NCBI RefSeq assembly: GCF_008693185.1
Contig: NZ_VXKN01000004.1
Location: 124,001 to 188,000, forward strand
Direction of reading: 5' to 3'
DNA length: 64,000 nt
Source: Acinetobacter qingfengensis
Lineage (GTDB): Bacteria > Pseudomonadota > Gammaproteobacteria > Pseudomonadales > Moraxellaceae
Shown here: positions 37,077 to 47,894 of the stretch, in pieces
How the letters are laid out: the number at the start of each line of letters is the position of its first letter
How positions within the stretch are numbered: the stretch's first letter is position 1
Notes under the pieces: model-generated
The model's database searches: none
Told to the model about the DNA's origin: nothing
Seen by the model: only the letters and a program-made list of their open reading frames with translations
Program-made: the position numbers and the translations under genes

Positions 37077-37398
37077 TCGAGGTATTCCATAAAATGGAGA
37101 AGGGAGAGATTGGTTAATATATTGTTGAAAAAAAGATTAAAAAATAAGCTTTTCTGCTCTTTCATAACATTTTGAAAGACATCATTTTACAGAATTTAGG
37201 CTTTTTTGAGGATAAAAATCGTTAAAACAATGATTCTTTAATCTAAAAATTTTTGTATTTCTCTAAAATATGAAAATTTATCTTAATGAAATTAAAAGAT
37301 AAAATATCAAAACAATGTTTTGTTACAACCATTTTGTCGACAAATCTCCATGCTTTCGCCATATTCTCTCTACCTAGATTTAAGCGAGGGATTGGCCT
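37077..37398. other. Divergent promoter region, no gene
   Basis: About 320 A/T-rich bases between the hydrolase (minus) and the LysE-type exporter (plus). No further feature is supported. Confidence 0.5.
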
Positions 37399-37992
37399 AT
37401 GGTAAGTTTACTATTTATTGGTCTTGTGGTGACAATTTTGATAACACCGGGTCCAACGAATACATTATTGGCTTCTTCAGGCATTCAAATGGGTGTTAAA
37501 CGTTCACTCAAGCTTATTCCATCAGAAGTTCTTGGTTATTTTATTGCAATCTCATTATGGGGACTTTTGATTGAATCAGTTTCGGGAAATTTACCGTGGT
37601 TGCCTGCAATTTTAAAATTGGTTAGTGCAAGCTATATTGTTTTTCTGGCACTGAAGTTGTGGAAGACATCTACTCAGCAACTGGATATTCATCAACCTAC
37701 AATTACAGCTAAAACCTTGTTTTTTGCAACTTTATTGAATCCAAAAGGTTTGCTATTTGCTTCTGCGATCTTTCCAAAAATTGCGTGGTCTGAGTTCCAT
37801 CAATATGCCATACACATGGGTACATTTTTAGTGTTAATCACACCGATTGCTTTTTTATGGGTGGTGTTTGGTGCAGCACTGATTTCAAATAAAATTTCAT
37901 GGTTAAACCAACGTAATATGCAGCGTACAGCATCTTTAGTATTAATTACTTTTTCTATTCCATTAAGTTATTCGGCGATTACTGCCTTGTAA
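37399..37992 (+). CDS. LysE/RhtB family amino acid exporter
   Basis: A 197-residue membrane protein with about six helices. The N-terminal TPGPTNTLLASSGIQMG is the family signature (TPGPN). The family exports amino acids such as lysine, homoserine or threonine. Substrate is unknown. GAGGG lies nine bases before the ATG. Confidence 0.9.
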   Translation: MVSLLFIGLVVTILITPGPTNTLLASSGIQMGVKRSLKLIPSEVLGYFIAISLWGLLIESVSGNLPWLPAILKLVSASYIVFLALKLWKTSTQQLDIHQPTITAKTLFFATLLNPKGLLFASAIFPKIAWSEFHQYAIHMGTFLVLITPIAFLWVVFGAALISNKISWLNQRNMQRTASLVLITFSIPLSYSAITAL

Positions 37993-38000
37993 TTAAAATC

Positions 38001-38035
38001 AAAAAGCCTTCTTTATCGTAAAAGAAGGCTTTTTG
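38001..38035 (+). terminator. Terminator after the LysE-type gene
   Basis: AAAAGCCTTCTTT and AAAGAAGGCTTTT form a 13-bp stem with a six-base loop, nine bases past the stop codon. It is A-flanked and T-flanked, so it can act on both strands, though the minus-strand gene at 38114 ends about 80 bases away. Confidence 0.85.
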
Positions 38036-38113
38036 ATTGTCTAACGCAGTTATTTGAGGGCAATTGGTTCAAATAGTCAGAAACGCACTTGTTAAGTTTT
38101 AGAAAAAACCTAT

Positions 38114-39664
38114 TTAACGCTTGCCAAATAAGGAACCTAAAATACCACGTAAAAGCGTTTGTCCGGTTTTTCCACCTAAGCTACGTGCTGCACTTTTTGC
38201 AAAGTTTCCAACAATATCTTGTGTTAATTTTTCTCGTTCACGTTGTGCTTTTTCAGTTGCCTTTTGTTGTTCTTTTTCCAGACGTTCCTGTTCTTTGGCT
38301 TGCTGTTTTTCTAAGATTTGTTGTTGTTTTTGTTGTTCGGCAGCAGCAACTTCTGATTGTTTTTGTTGCTCGCTTTCAGCAATTTTACGTTGCAGTATTT
38401 CATAAGCACTGTCACGATCTATAGCCTGTTCATAGATACCGGCAATGATGCTTTGTTGCATGAGTTGTTTGCGTTGTTCAGGACTTAATGGGCTAAAAGA
38501 GGAGTGTGGTGGCATAATAAAGCCTTGCTGTACAATCTGAGGAATACCTTGTTCATCAAGACAACTAATTAGTGCTTCACCAACAGCTAATTGGGTAATT
38601 ACTTCACCAACATTCAGATCGGGATTACTACGGAAAGTATCTGCTGCGGTTTTCACGGCTTTCTGATCTTTTGGTGTAAATGCTCTTAAAGCATGTTGTA
38701 TTCGATTTCCTAATTGTCCTAATACGCTTTCTGGTAAATCAAGTGGGCTTTGCGTAATGAAATAAATCCCAACACCTTTGGATCGAATTAAACGCACAAC
38801 CTGCTCGATTTTTTGTTGCAAATCATCTGAGCTGTTGTCAAATAATAAATGTGCCTCATCAAAGAAAAACACCAGTTTTGGTTTATCCAGATCACCAACT
38901 TCAGGTAATTTTTCAAATAGTTCAGAAAGCATCCACAATAGGAATGTGGCATACAGTTTTGGCGTACGCATTAATTTATCCGCAGCCAAAAGATTGATAT
39001 AACCATGACCATTACTGTCTGTTTGTAAAAAATCCAGAATGTCCAGACTTGGTTCACCGAAAAATTGCTCGCCACCTTGATCAGCTAAAGCCAATAAATT
39101 ACGTTGAATGGCACCCAGACTGGCTGGTGAAAGATTGCCATATTCACTTTTTAAATGACCGGCATTTTCACTTACATAACTCAACATGGCTTTTAAGTCT
39201 TTAAAATCAATCAGTAATAAACCCTGATCATCTGCAATACGAAAAACAGCAGATAAAACACCTTCCTGTGTATCGTTTAGATTGAGAATTTTTGCAAGCA
39301 GCAGAGGGCCAATTTCTGACACAGTTGTACGAATGGGGTGTCCTTGTTCACCAAATAAATCCCAAAATATTACCGGAGATGCCTCAAAGTTAATTTGTTC
39401 AATTCCAAGAGAGAGTAGGCGTTGTTCAAATTTTGGATTGGTTGAACCAGCTTGTGCAATGCTACTGACATCACCCTTTGCATCAGCAAGAAATACAGGT
39501 ACACCCAAACGGGAAAAATTTTCTGCCAAAACTTTTAATGTTACGGTTTTTCCTGTACCTGTTGCTCCAGCAATCAGGCCATGACAATTGGCAAATTGTG
39601 AGTGCAAAATAATATTCTGGTGGACATCCTGAGTTTTTTTAGCAATAGTAATTAGTGTGGCCAT
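38114..39664 (-). CDS. HerA-like ATPase (DUF853/YjgR family)
   Basis: A 516-residue ATPase. Walker A is GATGTGKTVTLK near residue 32, and Walker B is KLVFFFDEAHLLF near residue 258. The C-terminal third has a Glu/Lys/Gln-rich coiled coil (about 425-480). The family resembles HerA/FtsK helicases but its cellular role is unsettled. It is a single gene, 55 bases downstream of metC on the same strand. Confidence 0.92.
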   Translation of the reverse strand: MATLITIAKKTQDVHQNIILHSQFANCHGLIAGATGTGKTVTLKVLAENFSRLGVPVFLADAKGDVSSIAQAGSTNPKFEQRLLSLGIEQINFEASPVIFWDLFGEQGHPIRTTVSEIGPLLLAKILNLNDTQEGVLSAVFRIADDQGLLLIDFKDLKAMLSYVSENAGHLKSEYGNLSPASLGAIQRNLLALADQGGEQFFGEPSLDILDFLQTDSNGHGYINLLAADKLMRTPKLYATFLLWMLSELFEKLPEVGDLDKPKLVFFFDEAHLLFDNSSDDLQQKIEQVVRLIRSKGVGIYFITQSPLDLPESVLGQLGNRIQHALRAFTPKDQKAVKTAADTFRSNPDLNVGEVITQLAVGEALISCLDEQGIPQIVQQGFIMPPHSSFSPLSPEQRKQLMQQSIIAGIYEQAIDRDSAYEILQRKIAESEQQKQSEVAAAEQQKQQQILEKQQAKEQERLEKEQQKATEKAQREREKLTQDIVGNFAKSAARSLGGKTGQTLLRGILGSLFGKR

Positions 39665-39718
39665 AATAAATCTCTCTTATGATCTTTGTATTGAACTGAT
39701 ATCAACTCATAAATGTTT

Positions 39719-40912
39719 TTAAGAGTGTTGTAAAGTATCAAGTGCTTGTTCCAGATCTGCGATTAAATCTTCTGCCTGTTCAAGCCCGATACAAAAACGT
39801 ACCAACCAGCCTGATGATAAATGTGGTGTACGATAGTGTCGCATCTTTGAAAGATCGTAATACATAATTAAACTGGTTGGTCCTCCCCAGCTAAAACCCA
39901 GATGAAAATACTGTAATTGATCGCAAAATTTCTGAATGGCTTGTAGGTCAAAGTTTGTGTGAAAAATAGCACTGACTAAACCAGCGCCTAATCCCGAACT
40001 ACAAATATTTTTCCAATATTGATGACCTGTATGTACTGGTAAACTTGGATGTAAAATTTGTGCAAATTCGGTGCGGGTTTTCAAAAAATCAATAATTTTA
40101 AGCGTATTGTTTTGGTGCTGTTGATAGCGAATCACCATGCTGGGTAAGCTGCGATTAATCTGTGCTGCATCATCTCCTGAAATGGCAATTCCTTGTAATG
40201 CATGGGTGCGTAATAGATTTAAATGTAATGCCCTGTTTTTGGTGCAAATACTGCCCATTAATATATCACCACCACCGCTTGGATATTTGGTTAAGGCATG
40301 TACACTGATATCTACAGCATAATGTTCGGTACCAAAATCAAATGCACAAAATGCGAGGCCTGCACCCCACGTATTGTCCAAAGCAGTTAGAACCTGATGC
40401 TGTTGTGCTTTTTGCATAATTGCAATTAAATCAGGAAATTCCAATGTGACTGAACCAGCAGCTTCAATCCAGATTAATTTGGCTTGTTCTCCAAATTGAA
40501 TCGTTTCAACTTGTGTTGGATCATAAACTTTGACATTAATTGCATATTTTTTTTGTAGTTCCATGACATCATCATGGGTTGGACCATAAACATTATCCGG
40601 AATCCAAACTTCGTCACCCGTATTTAAAAGTGCACTATTAATCAAATGAATTGCGGATAGACCACTTGGTGCCAGCAAACAGTGATCAGCACCTTCAATC
40701 GTTGCGATCTGATCAGCCAAACTATATGTTGTCGGTGTGCCATGTGTACCATAACTGTAATCATAGGCATCACTCCAATGACGATCCGTAAAAGATTTGC
40801 AATTAGGAAAAATAATTGTTGATGCACGATAAAGAGGTGCCTGGACTGTTGAGATATACTGCGGCGCCTGACGTTCAGGTTGACTAAGTTGAGTCTGTTT
40901 GTGTTTTTGCAT
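39719..40912 (-). CDS. metC: Cystathionine beta-lyase
   Basis: A 397-residue PLP enzyme of the Cys/Met metabolism family that cleaves cystathionine to homocysteine, pyruvate and ammonia. The PLP lysine is in SVHALTKYPSGGGDILMG, and the cofactor-binding Tyr/Arg region is YSYGTHGTPTTYSL. The LDNTWGAG block is typical of MetC. I start at the ATG at 40912; the longer frame uses a TTG. It is close enough to the HerA-like gene to share its transcript. Confidence 0.9.
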   Translation of the reverse strand: MQKHKQTQLSQPERQAPQYISTVQAPLYRASTIIFPNCKSFTDRHWSDAYDYSYGTHGTPTTYSLADQIATIEGADHCLLAPSGLSAIHLINSALLNTGDEVWIPDNVYGPTHDDVMELQKKYAINVKVYDPTQVETIQFGEQAKLIWIEAAGSVTLEFPDLIAIMQKAQQHQVLTALDNTWGAGLAFCAFDFGTEHYAVDISVHALTKYPSGGGDILMGSICTKNRALHLNLLRTHALQGIAISGDDAAQINRSLPSMVIRYQQHQNNTLKIIDFLKTRTEFAQILHPSLPVHTGHQYWKNICSSGLGAGLVSAIFHTNFDLQAIQKFCDQLQYFHLGFSWGGPTSLIMYYDLSKMRHYRTPHLSSGWLVRFCIGLEQAEDLIADLEQALDTLQHS

Positions 40913-41040
40913 AAAAACCAACTTTTGTAACTGTTTTGTGTGATGCTGTAATTAAACTATATTCAGGGATTTTAAACAGTGAAGTTGGCTTTAATTTTGC
41001 AAATCATTTGTAAACAACAGCAATAAATGGAAAACTAACA

Positions 41041-41832
41041 ATGATATCGTCACTTAAAGTGCATTATTTTCAGCACATTGCAGAAGAGGGCTTGGGAAGC
41101 TGTGAATCTTATCTCAAGCAACTTGGTGCACACATTACCACAACTGAATTTTTTGCCTTACCTCCAGAACAAAAATTGGAAATAGAAGCCTTACCTAATG
41201 TTGAAGATGTGGATCTATTAATCATTATGGGTGGCAGGATGAGTGTGAATGATGAAGCACTATACCCTTGGTTGATTACCGAAAAACGCTGGATTAGACG
41301 GTTTATTGCATTGGGTAAGCCTGTAATCGGATTGTGTCTTGGTGGACAAATGATTGCAAATGCATTGGGTGCCAGTGTCACACAAAATTTGAACCAAGAG
41401 ATTGGCTGGACAGAAATTTTTGCGATTCCTCATTATCCAGAAGATTGTTTTATCGTCCCAGAAAAAGTGGAAGTGATGGAGTGGCATCGTGAAACTTTTA
41501 GCTTACCAAGAGGTGCTAAATTACTTGCCAGCAGTCATGTTTGTGAGAATCAAATATTTCAAATTGGCGATAATATTTTAGGATTTCAGTTTCATCCGGA
41601 AATTACACCTGCCGCATTGAGAGTTTTTTTGGAAAATGATGAAGATTTGGAAAAATCTATAGAGCATCAACATATTAAATCTCAAATACAACACACATTT
41701 CATCCTACTGAATATATCAAATTTAGAGCAGGAAATGAGTTACTTAACCGAGCGATAGATTATGTGCTGCAACGCACCCAAATTCTTCACTACAATATAC
41801 AATCCAACTATTTCAGACTGGCAAATAGTTAA
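41041..41832 (+). CDS. Class I glutamine amidotransferase-like protein
   Basis: A 263-residue protein with the GATase1 triad: nucleophile Cys in GLCLGGQ and His/Glu in QFHPEIT. The MGGRMSVND segment is the oxyanion part, as in GMP synthase-like stand-alone amidotransferases. The synthetase partner is not adjacent. The family includes gamma-glutamyl hydrolase and peptidase-like enzymes, so the true substrate is open. Confidence 0.88.
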   Translation: MISSLKVHYFQHIAEEGLGSCESYLKQLGAHITTTEFFALPPEQKLEIEALPNVEDVDLLIIMGGRMSVNDEALYPWLITEKRWIRRFIALGKPVIGLCLGGQMIANALGASVTQNLNQEIGWTEIFAIPHYPEDCFIVPEKVEVMEWHRETFSLPRGAKLLASSHVCENQIFQIGDNILGFQFHPEITPAALRVFLENDEDLEKSIEHQHIKSQIQHTFHPTEYIKFRAGNELLNRAIDYVLQRTQILHYNIQSNYFRLANS

Positions 41833-41854
41833 AGGAAAAATTCGTAGAATAAGG

Positions 41855-41883
41855 TTGCTTTGTATACAATTGATCGCTATAAT
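41855..41883 (+). promoter_or_regulatory. Promoter of the S10 (ribosomal) operon
   Basis: TTGCTT (41855-41860), a 17-base spacer and a perfect TATAAT (41878-41883) sit 168 bases before rpsJ. The predicted transcription start is near 41890. Confidence 0.75.
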
Positions 41884-41887
41884 AGGC

Positions 41888-42050
41888 GACCTTCTGATTT
41901 TGAAGGTCATCGCTGCGAATTATGCAGGATGAATCGTGACAGTCGTGGCATCGATCACGACCCTAGTGATTTTCACTGCCCTTGACACTTGCCAGTAGGT
42001 GAGATGCGTCTTGGGTGATTCTTTACATTTTGGCTTGGAGTTTTACTGGT
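41888..42050 (+). promoter_or_regulatory. Leader of the S10 operon mRNA
   Basis: The leader is about 160 bases long. It starts with a GACCTTC/GAAGGTC hairpin (41888-41908) and contains TCGTGA/TCACGA further on. In E. coli the S10 leader binds L4 for feedback control; whether this leader does is not known. Confidence 0.5.
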
Positions 42051-42362
42051 ATGTCTAACCAGAGAATCCGTATCCGTTTGAAGTCTTTTGATCACCGTTT
42101 AATTGATCAATCAGCTCAAGAGATCGTAGAAACTGCTAAGCGTACAGGTGCTCAGGTGTGTGGTCCAATCCCTATGCCTACACGTATCGAACGCTTTAAC
42201 GTTTTGACTTCACCGCACGTGAATAAAGATGCACGTGATCAGTATGAAATTCGCACTTACAAACGTTTGATCGATATCGTTCAACCAACAGACAAAACTG
42301 TTGATGCATTGATGAAATTGGATCTTGCGGCTGGTGTTGATGTTCAGATCGCATTGGGATAG
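42051..42362 (+). CDS. rpsJ: Ribosomal protein S10
   Basis: A 103-residue 30S protein, also the NusE antitermination factor. It begins [19 protein letters not shown] and contains [12 protein letters not shown], the conserved loop. The ATG at 42051 matches family length; the longer frame upstream is leader RNA. It is the first gene of the 27-gene S10-spc-alpha cluster. Confidence 0.98.
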
Positions 42363-42428
42363 GCTTGTCGGATGATTAAATCCCTAAAATAAAGATTTAA
42401 TCAGCTGTATTTTAAGAGGTTTACACAC

Positions 42429-43067
42429 ATGGCTATTGGTCTAGTCGGTCGCAAGTGCGGTATGACCCGCATTTTCACGGAAGCCGGCGTCTCTGTGCCA
42501 GTCACAGTGATCGAAGTCGATCCAAACCGTATTACACAAATCAAAACACTTGATACTGATGGTTACCAGGCAATTCAAGTGACTACTGGCGAACGTCGCG
42601 AATCTCGTGTGACAAATGCTCAGAAAGGTCATTTTGCTAAAGCTGGTGTTGCTGCTGGTCGTTTGGTGAAAGAATTTCGTGTAACTGAAGCGGAACTTGA
42701 AGGTCGTGAAGTTGGCGGCACTATTGGTGTTGATTTATTTGCAGTAGGTCAAGTTGTTGACGTAACTGGTCAATCAAAAGGTAAGGGTTTTCAGGGCGGT
42801 GTTAAGCGCTGGAATTTTCGTACCCAAGATGCTACTCACGGTAACTCTGTATCTCACCGTGTGCTTGGTTCTACAGGTCAAAACCAAACTCCTGGTCGCG
42901 TATTCAAAGGCAAAAAAATGGCTGGTCACTTAGGTGATGAACGCGTAACAGTACAAGGTCTTGAAATTGTATCTATTGATGCTGAACGTTCAGTTCTAGT
43001 CGTTAAAGGTGCTATTCCTGGTGCAACTGGTGGCGACGTTATCGTTCGTCCTACGATCAAGGCCTGA
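42429..43067 (+). CDS. rplC: Ribosomal protein L3
   Basis: A 212-residue 50S protein that binds near the peptidyl transferase centre and starts 23S assembly. The start [16 protein letters not shown] and the Gln-containing segment [20 protein letters not shown] (methylated in E. coli) are typical. Confidence 0.98.
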   Translation: MAIGLVGRKCGMTRIFTEAGVSVPVTVIEVDPNRITQIKTLDTDGYQAIQVTTGERRESRVTNAQKGHFAKAGVAAGRLVKEFRVTEAELEGREVGGTIGVDLFAVGQVVDVTGQSKGKGFQGGVKRWNFRTQDATHGNSVSHRVLGSTGQNQTPGRVFKGKKMAGHLGDERVTVQGLEIVSIDAERSVLVVKGAIPGATGGDVIVRPTIKA

Positions 43068-43078
43068 GGGGAAATAAC

Positions 43079-43681
43079 GTGAATTTAAAAACTGTTTCCG
43101 GCTCTGCGGTTGAATTATCAGAAGTAGCTTTCGGTCGTGAGTTTAACGAAGCGCTTGTACACCAGGTTGTTACTGCTTATCTTGCAGGTGGCCGTCAAGG
43201 TTCTCGTGCACAAAAATCACGTGCTGACGTTTCTGGTGGCGGTAAAAAACCTTTCCGTCAAAAAGGTACTGGTCGTGCCCGTGCTGGTTCTATCCGTAGC
43301 CCAATCTGGGTTGGTGGTGGTAAAACATTTGCTGCTCGCCCACAAGACTGGTCTCAAAAAGTTAACCGCAAAATGTACCGTGGTGCAATGCAATGTATCT
43401 TGGCTGAGCTTGTTCGTCAGGATCGTTTGGTGTTGGTTGAGGAAATTCAAGTTTCTGCACCAAAAACTAAAGAATTGCTTGCAAAACTAACTGACCTGAA
43501 TGCTACTCGTGCATTGATTGTTACTGATGCTGTAGATGAGAATCTATACCTTGCAGCACGTAACCTTCCACATGTTGATGTGGTTGATGCAACTGCAATT
43601 GATCCTGTTAGCTTGATCGCATTCGATAAAGTTGTAATGTCTGTTGCTGCTGCTAAGAAAATTGAGGTAGAACTCGGATGA
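43079..43681 (+). CDS. rplD: Ribosomal protein L4
   Basis: A 200-residue 50S protein lining the exit tunnel; in E. coli it also represses the S10 operon. It starts with GTG at 43079 after a GAGGGG ribosome binding site. The tunnel loop [18 protein letters not shown] is intact. It overlaps rplW by four bases. Confidence 0.98.
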   Translation: MNLKTVSGSAVELSEVAFGREFNEALVHQVVTAYLAGGRQGSRAQKSRADVSGGGKKPFRQKGTGRARAGSIRSPIWVGGGKTFAARPQDWSQKVNRKMYRGAMQCILAELVRQDRLVLVEEIQVSAPKTKELLAKLTDLNATRALIVTDAVDENLYLAARNLPHVDVVDATAIDPVSLIAFDKVVMSVAAAKKIEVELG

Positions 43682-43998
43682 ACAACGAACGTATCTATCA
43701 AGTCCTAAAAGGACCTGTATTCTCTGAGAAAGCACAGGTTTTAGGCGAAGCTGCTGGTGTTCAGGTGTTTAAAGTTGACATCAACGCAACTAAACTTGAA
43801 ATTAAAAAAGCGGTTGAACAACTATTTGGTGTTGAAGTTGTTAAAGTAAATACAACAATCACTAAAGGTAAAACTAAACGCTTTGGTCGTACATTAGGAC
43901 GTCGTTCTGATGTGAAAAAAGCATACGTCACCCTGAAAGCTGGCCAAGATGTAGAAATGGCTGACTTGGGCGATACCGCTGAAACGACAGCGGAATAA
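43678..43998 (+). CDS. rplW: Ribosomal protein L23
   Basis: A 106-residue 50S protein at the tunnel exit, docking site for SRP and trigger factor. It contains the [19 protein letters not shown] loop. Its ATG overlaps the rplD stop (ATGA). Confidence 0.98.
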   Translation: MNNERIYQVLKGPVFSEKAQVLGEAAGVQVFKVDINATKLEIKKAVEQLFGVEVVKVNTTITKGKTKRFGRTLGRRSDVKKAYVTLKAGQDVEMADLGDTAETTAE

Positions 43999-44009
43999 GG
44001 ACGAAGATT

Positions 44010-44834
44010 ATGCCAATTCAAAAATGTAAGCCAACGTCTCCAGGACGTCGCTTTGTAGAGAAAGTGGTACATCACCACCTTCACAAAGGCGAACCGTATG
44101 CACCGTTGGTAGAAGCAAAAAAACGTACTGGTGGTCGTAACAACAACGGTCATATTACGACTCGTCACGTTGGTGGTGGTCATAAGCAAAAGTACCGTAT
44201 TATTGACTTCAAACGCAATAAAGATGGTATTCCAGCGGTTGTTGAACGTATCGAATACGATCCAAACCGTACTGCGCACATTGCATTAGTGAAATATGCT
44301 GATGGTGAGCGCCGTTATATCATTGCACCTAAAGGCTTAAAAGCTGGTGATTCAGTTCAATCAGGTAACGATGCACCAATTCGTACTGGTAACTGTTTGC
44401 CACTTCGTAACATGCCATTAGGTTCTACGTTACACAACCTTGAACTTAAAATCGGTAAGGGTGCACAACTTGCTCGCTCTGCTGGTACTTCTGTTCAATT
44501 GTTGGGTCGTGATGGTTCATACGCAATTATTCGTCTACGTTCTGGCGAAATGCGTAAAGTACACGTTGAATGTCGTGCTGTTATTGGTGAAGTTTCTAAC
44601 CAGGAAAGCAATCTTCGTTCATTAGGTAAAGCTGGTGCTTCTCGCTGGCGTGGTGTACGTCCTACCGTTCGTGGTATGGCAATGAACCCAATTGATCACC
44701 CACACGGTGGTGGTGAAGGTCGTAATAAGGGTATTCAACCAGTGAGCCCATGGGGTCAAAAAGCGAAAGGGTACAAAACACGTACCAATAAGCGTACGAC
44801 TAAGATGATTATTCGCGACCGTCGCGTCAAGTAA
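44010..44834 (+). CDS. rplB: Ribosomal protein L2
   Basis: A 274-residue 50S protein needed for subunit joining and peptidyl transfer. Conserved [18 protein letters not shown] near the N-terminus and [14 protein letters not shown] near the C-terminus, including the key His, are present. Confidence 0.98.
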   Translation: MPIQKCKPTSPGRRFVEKVVHHHLHKGEPYAPLVEAKKRTGGRNNNGHITTRHVGGGHKQKYRIIDFKRNKDGIPAVVERIEYDPNRTAHIALVKYADGERRYIIAPKGLKAGDSVQSGNDAPIRTGNCLPLRNMPLGSTLHNLELKIGKGAQLARSAGTSVQLLGRDGSYAIIRLRSGEMRKVHVECRAVIGEVSNQESNLRSLGKAGASRWRGVRPTVRGMAMNPIDHPHGGGEGRNKGIQPVSPWGQKAKGYKTRTNKRTTKMIIRDRRVK

Positions 44835-44854
44835 CAAGTAAAGGAATCTGACTA

Positions 44855-45130
44855 ATGCCTCGTTCATTGAAAAAAGGCCCATTCGTCGATGCGCACTTGT
44901 TCGCTAAGATTGAAGCGGCTGTTGCTAGTAATTCTCGCAAGCCGATCAAAACTTGGTCTCGTCGTTCGATGATCCTCCCAGACTTTGTTGGTTTAACAAT
45001 TTCTGTTCATAATGGCCGTAACCACGTTCCTGTAATTGTTACAGAACACATGGTTGGTCATAAACTCGGTGAATTCGCGCCAACCCGTACCTATCGTGGT
45101 CACGGTGTTGATAAGAAATCTAAACGCTAA
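44855..45130 (+). CDS. rpsS: Ribosomal protein S19
   Basis: A 91-residue head protein of the 30S subunit. It begins [15 protein letters not shown] and ends with the basic KKSKR tail. Spacing of 20 bases from rplB. Confidence 0.98.
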   Translation: MPRSLKKGPFVDAHLFAKIEAAVASNSRKPIKTWSRRSMILPDFVGLTISVHNGRNHVPVIVTEHMVGHKLGEFAPTRTYRGHGVDKKSKR

Positions 45131-45138
45131 TAGGTGCT

Positions 45139-45471
45139 ATGATGGAAGTAACTGCTAAATTACGCGGTGCCGCTATCTCGGCACAAAAAGCACGTTTAGT
45201 TGCTGATCTTATCCGTGGTAAATCAGTAGCGCGCGCACTAGACATTTTAAACTTCAGCAATAAGAAAGCGGCTGTGCTTGTGAAAAAAGCATTAGAATCT
45301 GCGATCGCCAATGCTGAACACAATAACAGCTTAGATGTTGATGACCTTAAAGTAACTACAATCTTTGTAGACGAAGGTATGAGCTTAAAACGTATCATGC
45401 CACGTGCCAAGGGTCGTGCGGATCGTATTACTAAGCGTACTTGTCACATCACTGTTAAGGTAGGGGTTTGA
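45139..45471 (+). CDS. rplV: Ribosomal protein L22
   Basis: A 110-residue 50S protein whose beta-hairpin reaches the exit tunnel. The hairpin segment [19 protein letters not shown] is intact. Two adjacent ATG codons (45139, 45142) are possible starts. Confidence 0.98.
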   Translation: MMEVTAKLRGAAISAQKARLVADLIRGKSVARALDILNFSNKKAAVLVKKALESAIANAEHNNSLDVDDLKVTTIFVDEGMSLKRIMPRAKGRADRITKRTCHITVKVGV

Positions 45472-45472
45472 T

Positions 45473-46225
45473 ATGGGTCAGAAGGTTCATCCAATCGGTA
45501 TCCGCCTAGGTGTTGTGAAACGTCATAACGCTAACTGGTATGCTAATCCGAAACAATACGCTGATTATTTGCTAAAAGACCTTCAAGTTCGTGAGTTTTT
45601 GACTAAAAAACTTAAGAATGCAATGGTAAGCAATATTCTTATCGAACGTCCTACAGGCGCTGCTAAAGTAACAATTAGCACAGCTCGTCCAGGTATCGTG
45701 ATCGGTAAAAAAGGCGAAGACATTGAAAAATTACAGCGTGAACTTACTCAGATTATGGGTGTGCCAGCGCAAGTAAGCATCAACGAAATTGATCGCCCTG
45801 ACTTAGACGCACGTTTGGTTGCAGAAGCAATTGCTTCACAACTGGAAAAACGCGTAATGTTCCGCCGTGCAATGAAGCGTGCGGTACAAAACACAATGCG
45901 TGCTGGTGCGAAAGGTATCAAAGTTGAAGTTTCTGGTCGTTTAGGTGGTGCAGAGATTGCTCGTACAGAATGGTATCGTGAAGGTCGTGTACCTTTGCAT
46001 ACACTTCGTGCAGACATCGACTATGCAACAATGCGTGCAGAAACAACTTACGGTACGATCGGTGTGAAAGTATGGATTTTCCGTGGTGAGATTTTAGGTG
46101 GCATGAAACAAATCATGAACCCTGCTCCTGCTGAAGAACGTCCAGCTAAACGTGGTCGTGGTCGTGGTGAAGGTCAGGAACGTCGTGGACGTCGTAATGA
46201 CCGTGCTGCAGACAAGGGAGAATAA
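45473..46225 (+). CDS. rpsC: Ribosomal protein S3
   Basis: A 250-residue 30S protein at the mRNA entry. The KH domain is marked by [14 protein letters not shown]. The C-terminal tail is Arg/Gly-rich ([16 protein letters not shown]), longer than the E. coli protein by about 17 residues. Confidence 0.98.
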   Translation: MGQKVHPIGIRLGVVKRHNANWYANPKQYADYLLKDLQVREFLTKKLKNAMVSNILIERPTGAAKVTISTARPGIVIGKKGEDIEKLQRELTQIMGVPAQVSINEIDRPDLDARLVAEAIASQLEKRVMFRRAMKRAVQNTMRAGAKGIKVEVSGRLGGAEIARTEWYREGRVPLHTLRADIDYATMRAETTYGTIGVKVWIFRGEILGGMKQIMNPAPAEERPAKRGRGRGEGQERRGRRNDRAADKGE

Positions 46226-46228
46226 TCC

Positions 46229-46642
46229 ATGTTGCAACCTAAACGTACCAAATTCCGTAAAATGCACAAAGGCCGTAACACTGGTCTAGCGCATCGTGGT
46301 AGTACAGTATCATTTGGTTCGATTGCGATTAAAGCGACTGAACGTGGTCGTATGACTGCTCGTCAGATCGAAGCTTGCCGTCGTACCATTAGCCGTCGTA
46401 TTAAGCGTGGTGGTAAAATCTTCATCCGTGTATTCCCAGACAAACCAATTACTGAAAAACCATTAGAAGTTCGTATGGGTAACGGTAAGGGTAATGTGGA
46501 ATACTGGGTTTGTGAGATCAAACCAGGTAAGATCCTGTACGAAATTGAAGGTGTGAACGATGAGTTGGCACGTGAAGCCTTTACGCTTGCGGCTGCTAAA
46601 CTTCCGTTTAAAACCACTATCGTGACTCGGACGGTAATGTAA
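46229..46642 (+). CDS. rplP: Ribosomal protein L16
   Basis: A 137-residue 50S protein near the A site. It starts [17 protein letters not shown], and the Arg-containing [12 protein letters not shown] loop (hydroxylated Arg site in E. coli) is present. It shares one base with rpmC. Confidence 0.98.
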   Translation: MLQPKRTKFRKMHKGRNTGLAHRGSTVSFGSIAIKATERGRMTARQIEACRRTISRRIKRGGKIFIRVFPDKPITEKPLEVRMGNGKGNVEYWVCEIKPGKILYEIEGVNDELAREAFTLAAAKLPFKTTIVTRTVM

Positions 46643-46839
46643 TGAAAACTAAAGATCTACGTGAAAAATCGGTAGAAGAGTTGAAGGCGTTGCTTGATGA
46701 GCAACAGCTTAACCAATTCCGTCTTCGTATGGCGCAGGCAACAGGTCAATTGGGTAAATCGCACGAAGTGCAAGTTGCTCGTAAAACTGTTGCTCGCATC
46801 AAGACACTCCTTACCGAAAAACAGGGGAACGGACAATGA
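46642..46839 (+). CDS. rpmC: Ribosomal protein L29
   Basis: A 65-residue 50S protein next to L23 at the tunnel exit. The [20 protein letters not shown] helical segment is typical. It overlaps both neighbours by one to four bases. Confidence 0.97.
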   Translation: MKTKDLREKSVEELKALLDEQQLNQFRLRMAQATGQLGKSHEVQVARKTVARIKTLLTEKQGNGQ

Positions 46840-47093
46840 GTGAAAAAGTAGTCCGCACATTAACGGGTAAAGTTGTAAGCGATAAAATGGACAAATCTAT
46901 TGTTGTCCTGATTGAACGTCGTGTTCAACACCCGTTGTATGGCAAATCGATTCGCCGTTCAACTAAATTACATGCTCATGATGAGAACAATGTTGCTAAA
47001 ATTGGCGACTTGGTAACCATCAAAGAAAGCCGCCCAATTTCTAAAACTAAAGCTTGGACTTTAGTGGAAGTAGTTGAAGCAGCTGCTGAGTAA
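46836..47093 (+). CDS. rpsQ: Ribosomal protein S17
   Basis: An 85-residue OB-fold 30S protein. [25 protein letters not shown] fragments (read in parts) match the family. It is the last gene of the S10 unit proper. Confidence 0.97.
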   Translation: MSEKVVRTLTGKVVSDKMDKSIVVLIERRVQHPLYGKSIRRSTKLHAHDENNVAKIGDLVTIKESRPISKTKAWTLVEVVEAAAE

Positions 47094-47108
47094 TTAAACG
47101 TTTTTGTT

Positions 47109-47163
47109 GCATCATTGGTCTTTTTCGAGTAGGATTTACGCCTTTCGAATGGGCCGATGATGC
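47109..47163 (+). promoter_or_regulatory. Hairpin between S10 and spc units
   Basis: GCATCATTGG (47109-47118) pairs with CCGATGATGC (47154-47163) with one G-U pair in the 89-base gap before rplN. No T run follows. It may be an mRNA processing or control structure. Confidence 0.5.
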
Positions 47164-47182
47164 TCGGTTTTGGAGTAGGGCA

Positions 47183-47551
47183 ATGATTCAGACCGAAACG
47201 ATGCTCGACGTAGCAGACAACAGTGGTGCACGCCGCGTACAATGTATTAAAGTACTAGGTGGTTCCCATCGTCGTTATGCTTCTGTTGGCGACATTATTA
47301 AAGTGACTGTAAAAGAAGCAATTCCGCGTGGCCGTGTTAAAAAAGGTGACGTGATGAATGCAGTTGTTGTTCGTACCAAATTCGGTATTCGTCGTCCAGA
47401 TGGTTCTTTGATCCGTTTTGATGACAATGCTGCGGTATTGTTAAACAATAACAAAGCTCCGATTGCAACTCGTATTTTCGGACCAGTGACTCGTGAACTT
47501 CGTACAGAACAGTTCATGAAAATCATTTCATTGGCTCCAGAAGTTCTATAA
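47183..47551 (+). CDS. rplN: Ribosomal protein L14
   Basis: A 122-residue 50S interface protein. It begins [18 protein letters not shown], fully typical. It is the first gene of the spc part of the cluster. Confidence 0.98.
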   Translation: MIQTETMLDVADNSGARRVQCIKVLGGSHRRYASVGDIIKVTVKEAIPRGRVKKGDVMNAVVVRTKFGIRRPDGSLIRFDDNAAVLLNNNKAPIATRIFGPVTRELRTEQFMKIISLAPEVL

Positions 47552-47560
47552 GAGGCAATC

Positions 47561-47878
47561 ATGGCTAAGATTAAAAAAGGCGATCAAATAATTGTGATCG
47601 CAGGTAAAGAAAAAGGCAAACAGGGGACTGTACTGTCTGTTTCTGAAGACCGTGTTAAGGTTGAAGGCCTTAACTTAGTGAAGAAGCACCAAAAGCCAAA
47701 CCGTGTAACTGGCGCTGAAGGCGGTATTGTTACTCAGGAAGCTTCGCTTCATATCTCAAACGTGGCAATTTTTAATGCTACAACCCAAAAGGCTGACCGT
47801 ATTGGTTACCAAACGATTGATGGCGTGAAAACTCGCGTATATAAATCTAATGGTGAATCAGTGGCGGTAGCGAAGTAA
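47561..47878 (+). CDS. rplX: Ribosomal protein L24
   Basis: A 105-residue KOW-domain protein that starts 50S assembly. The KOW segment [16 protein letters not shown] is clear. Confidence 0.98.
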   Translation: MAKIKKGDQIIVIAGKEKGKQGTVLSVSEDRVKVEGLNLVKKHQKPNRVTGAEGGIVTQEASLHISNVAIFNATTQKADRIGYQTIDGVKTRVYKSNGESVAVAK

Positions 47879-47894
47879 TAGGTTGAAAAAGGCA

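Noticed and set aside
43761..44279. A 172-codon open frame on the minus strand across rplW/rplB
   Set aside because: It is antisense to two certain ribosomal genes; the frame is open because of their codon bias. The same applies to other antisense frames between 42441 and 54936.
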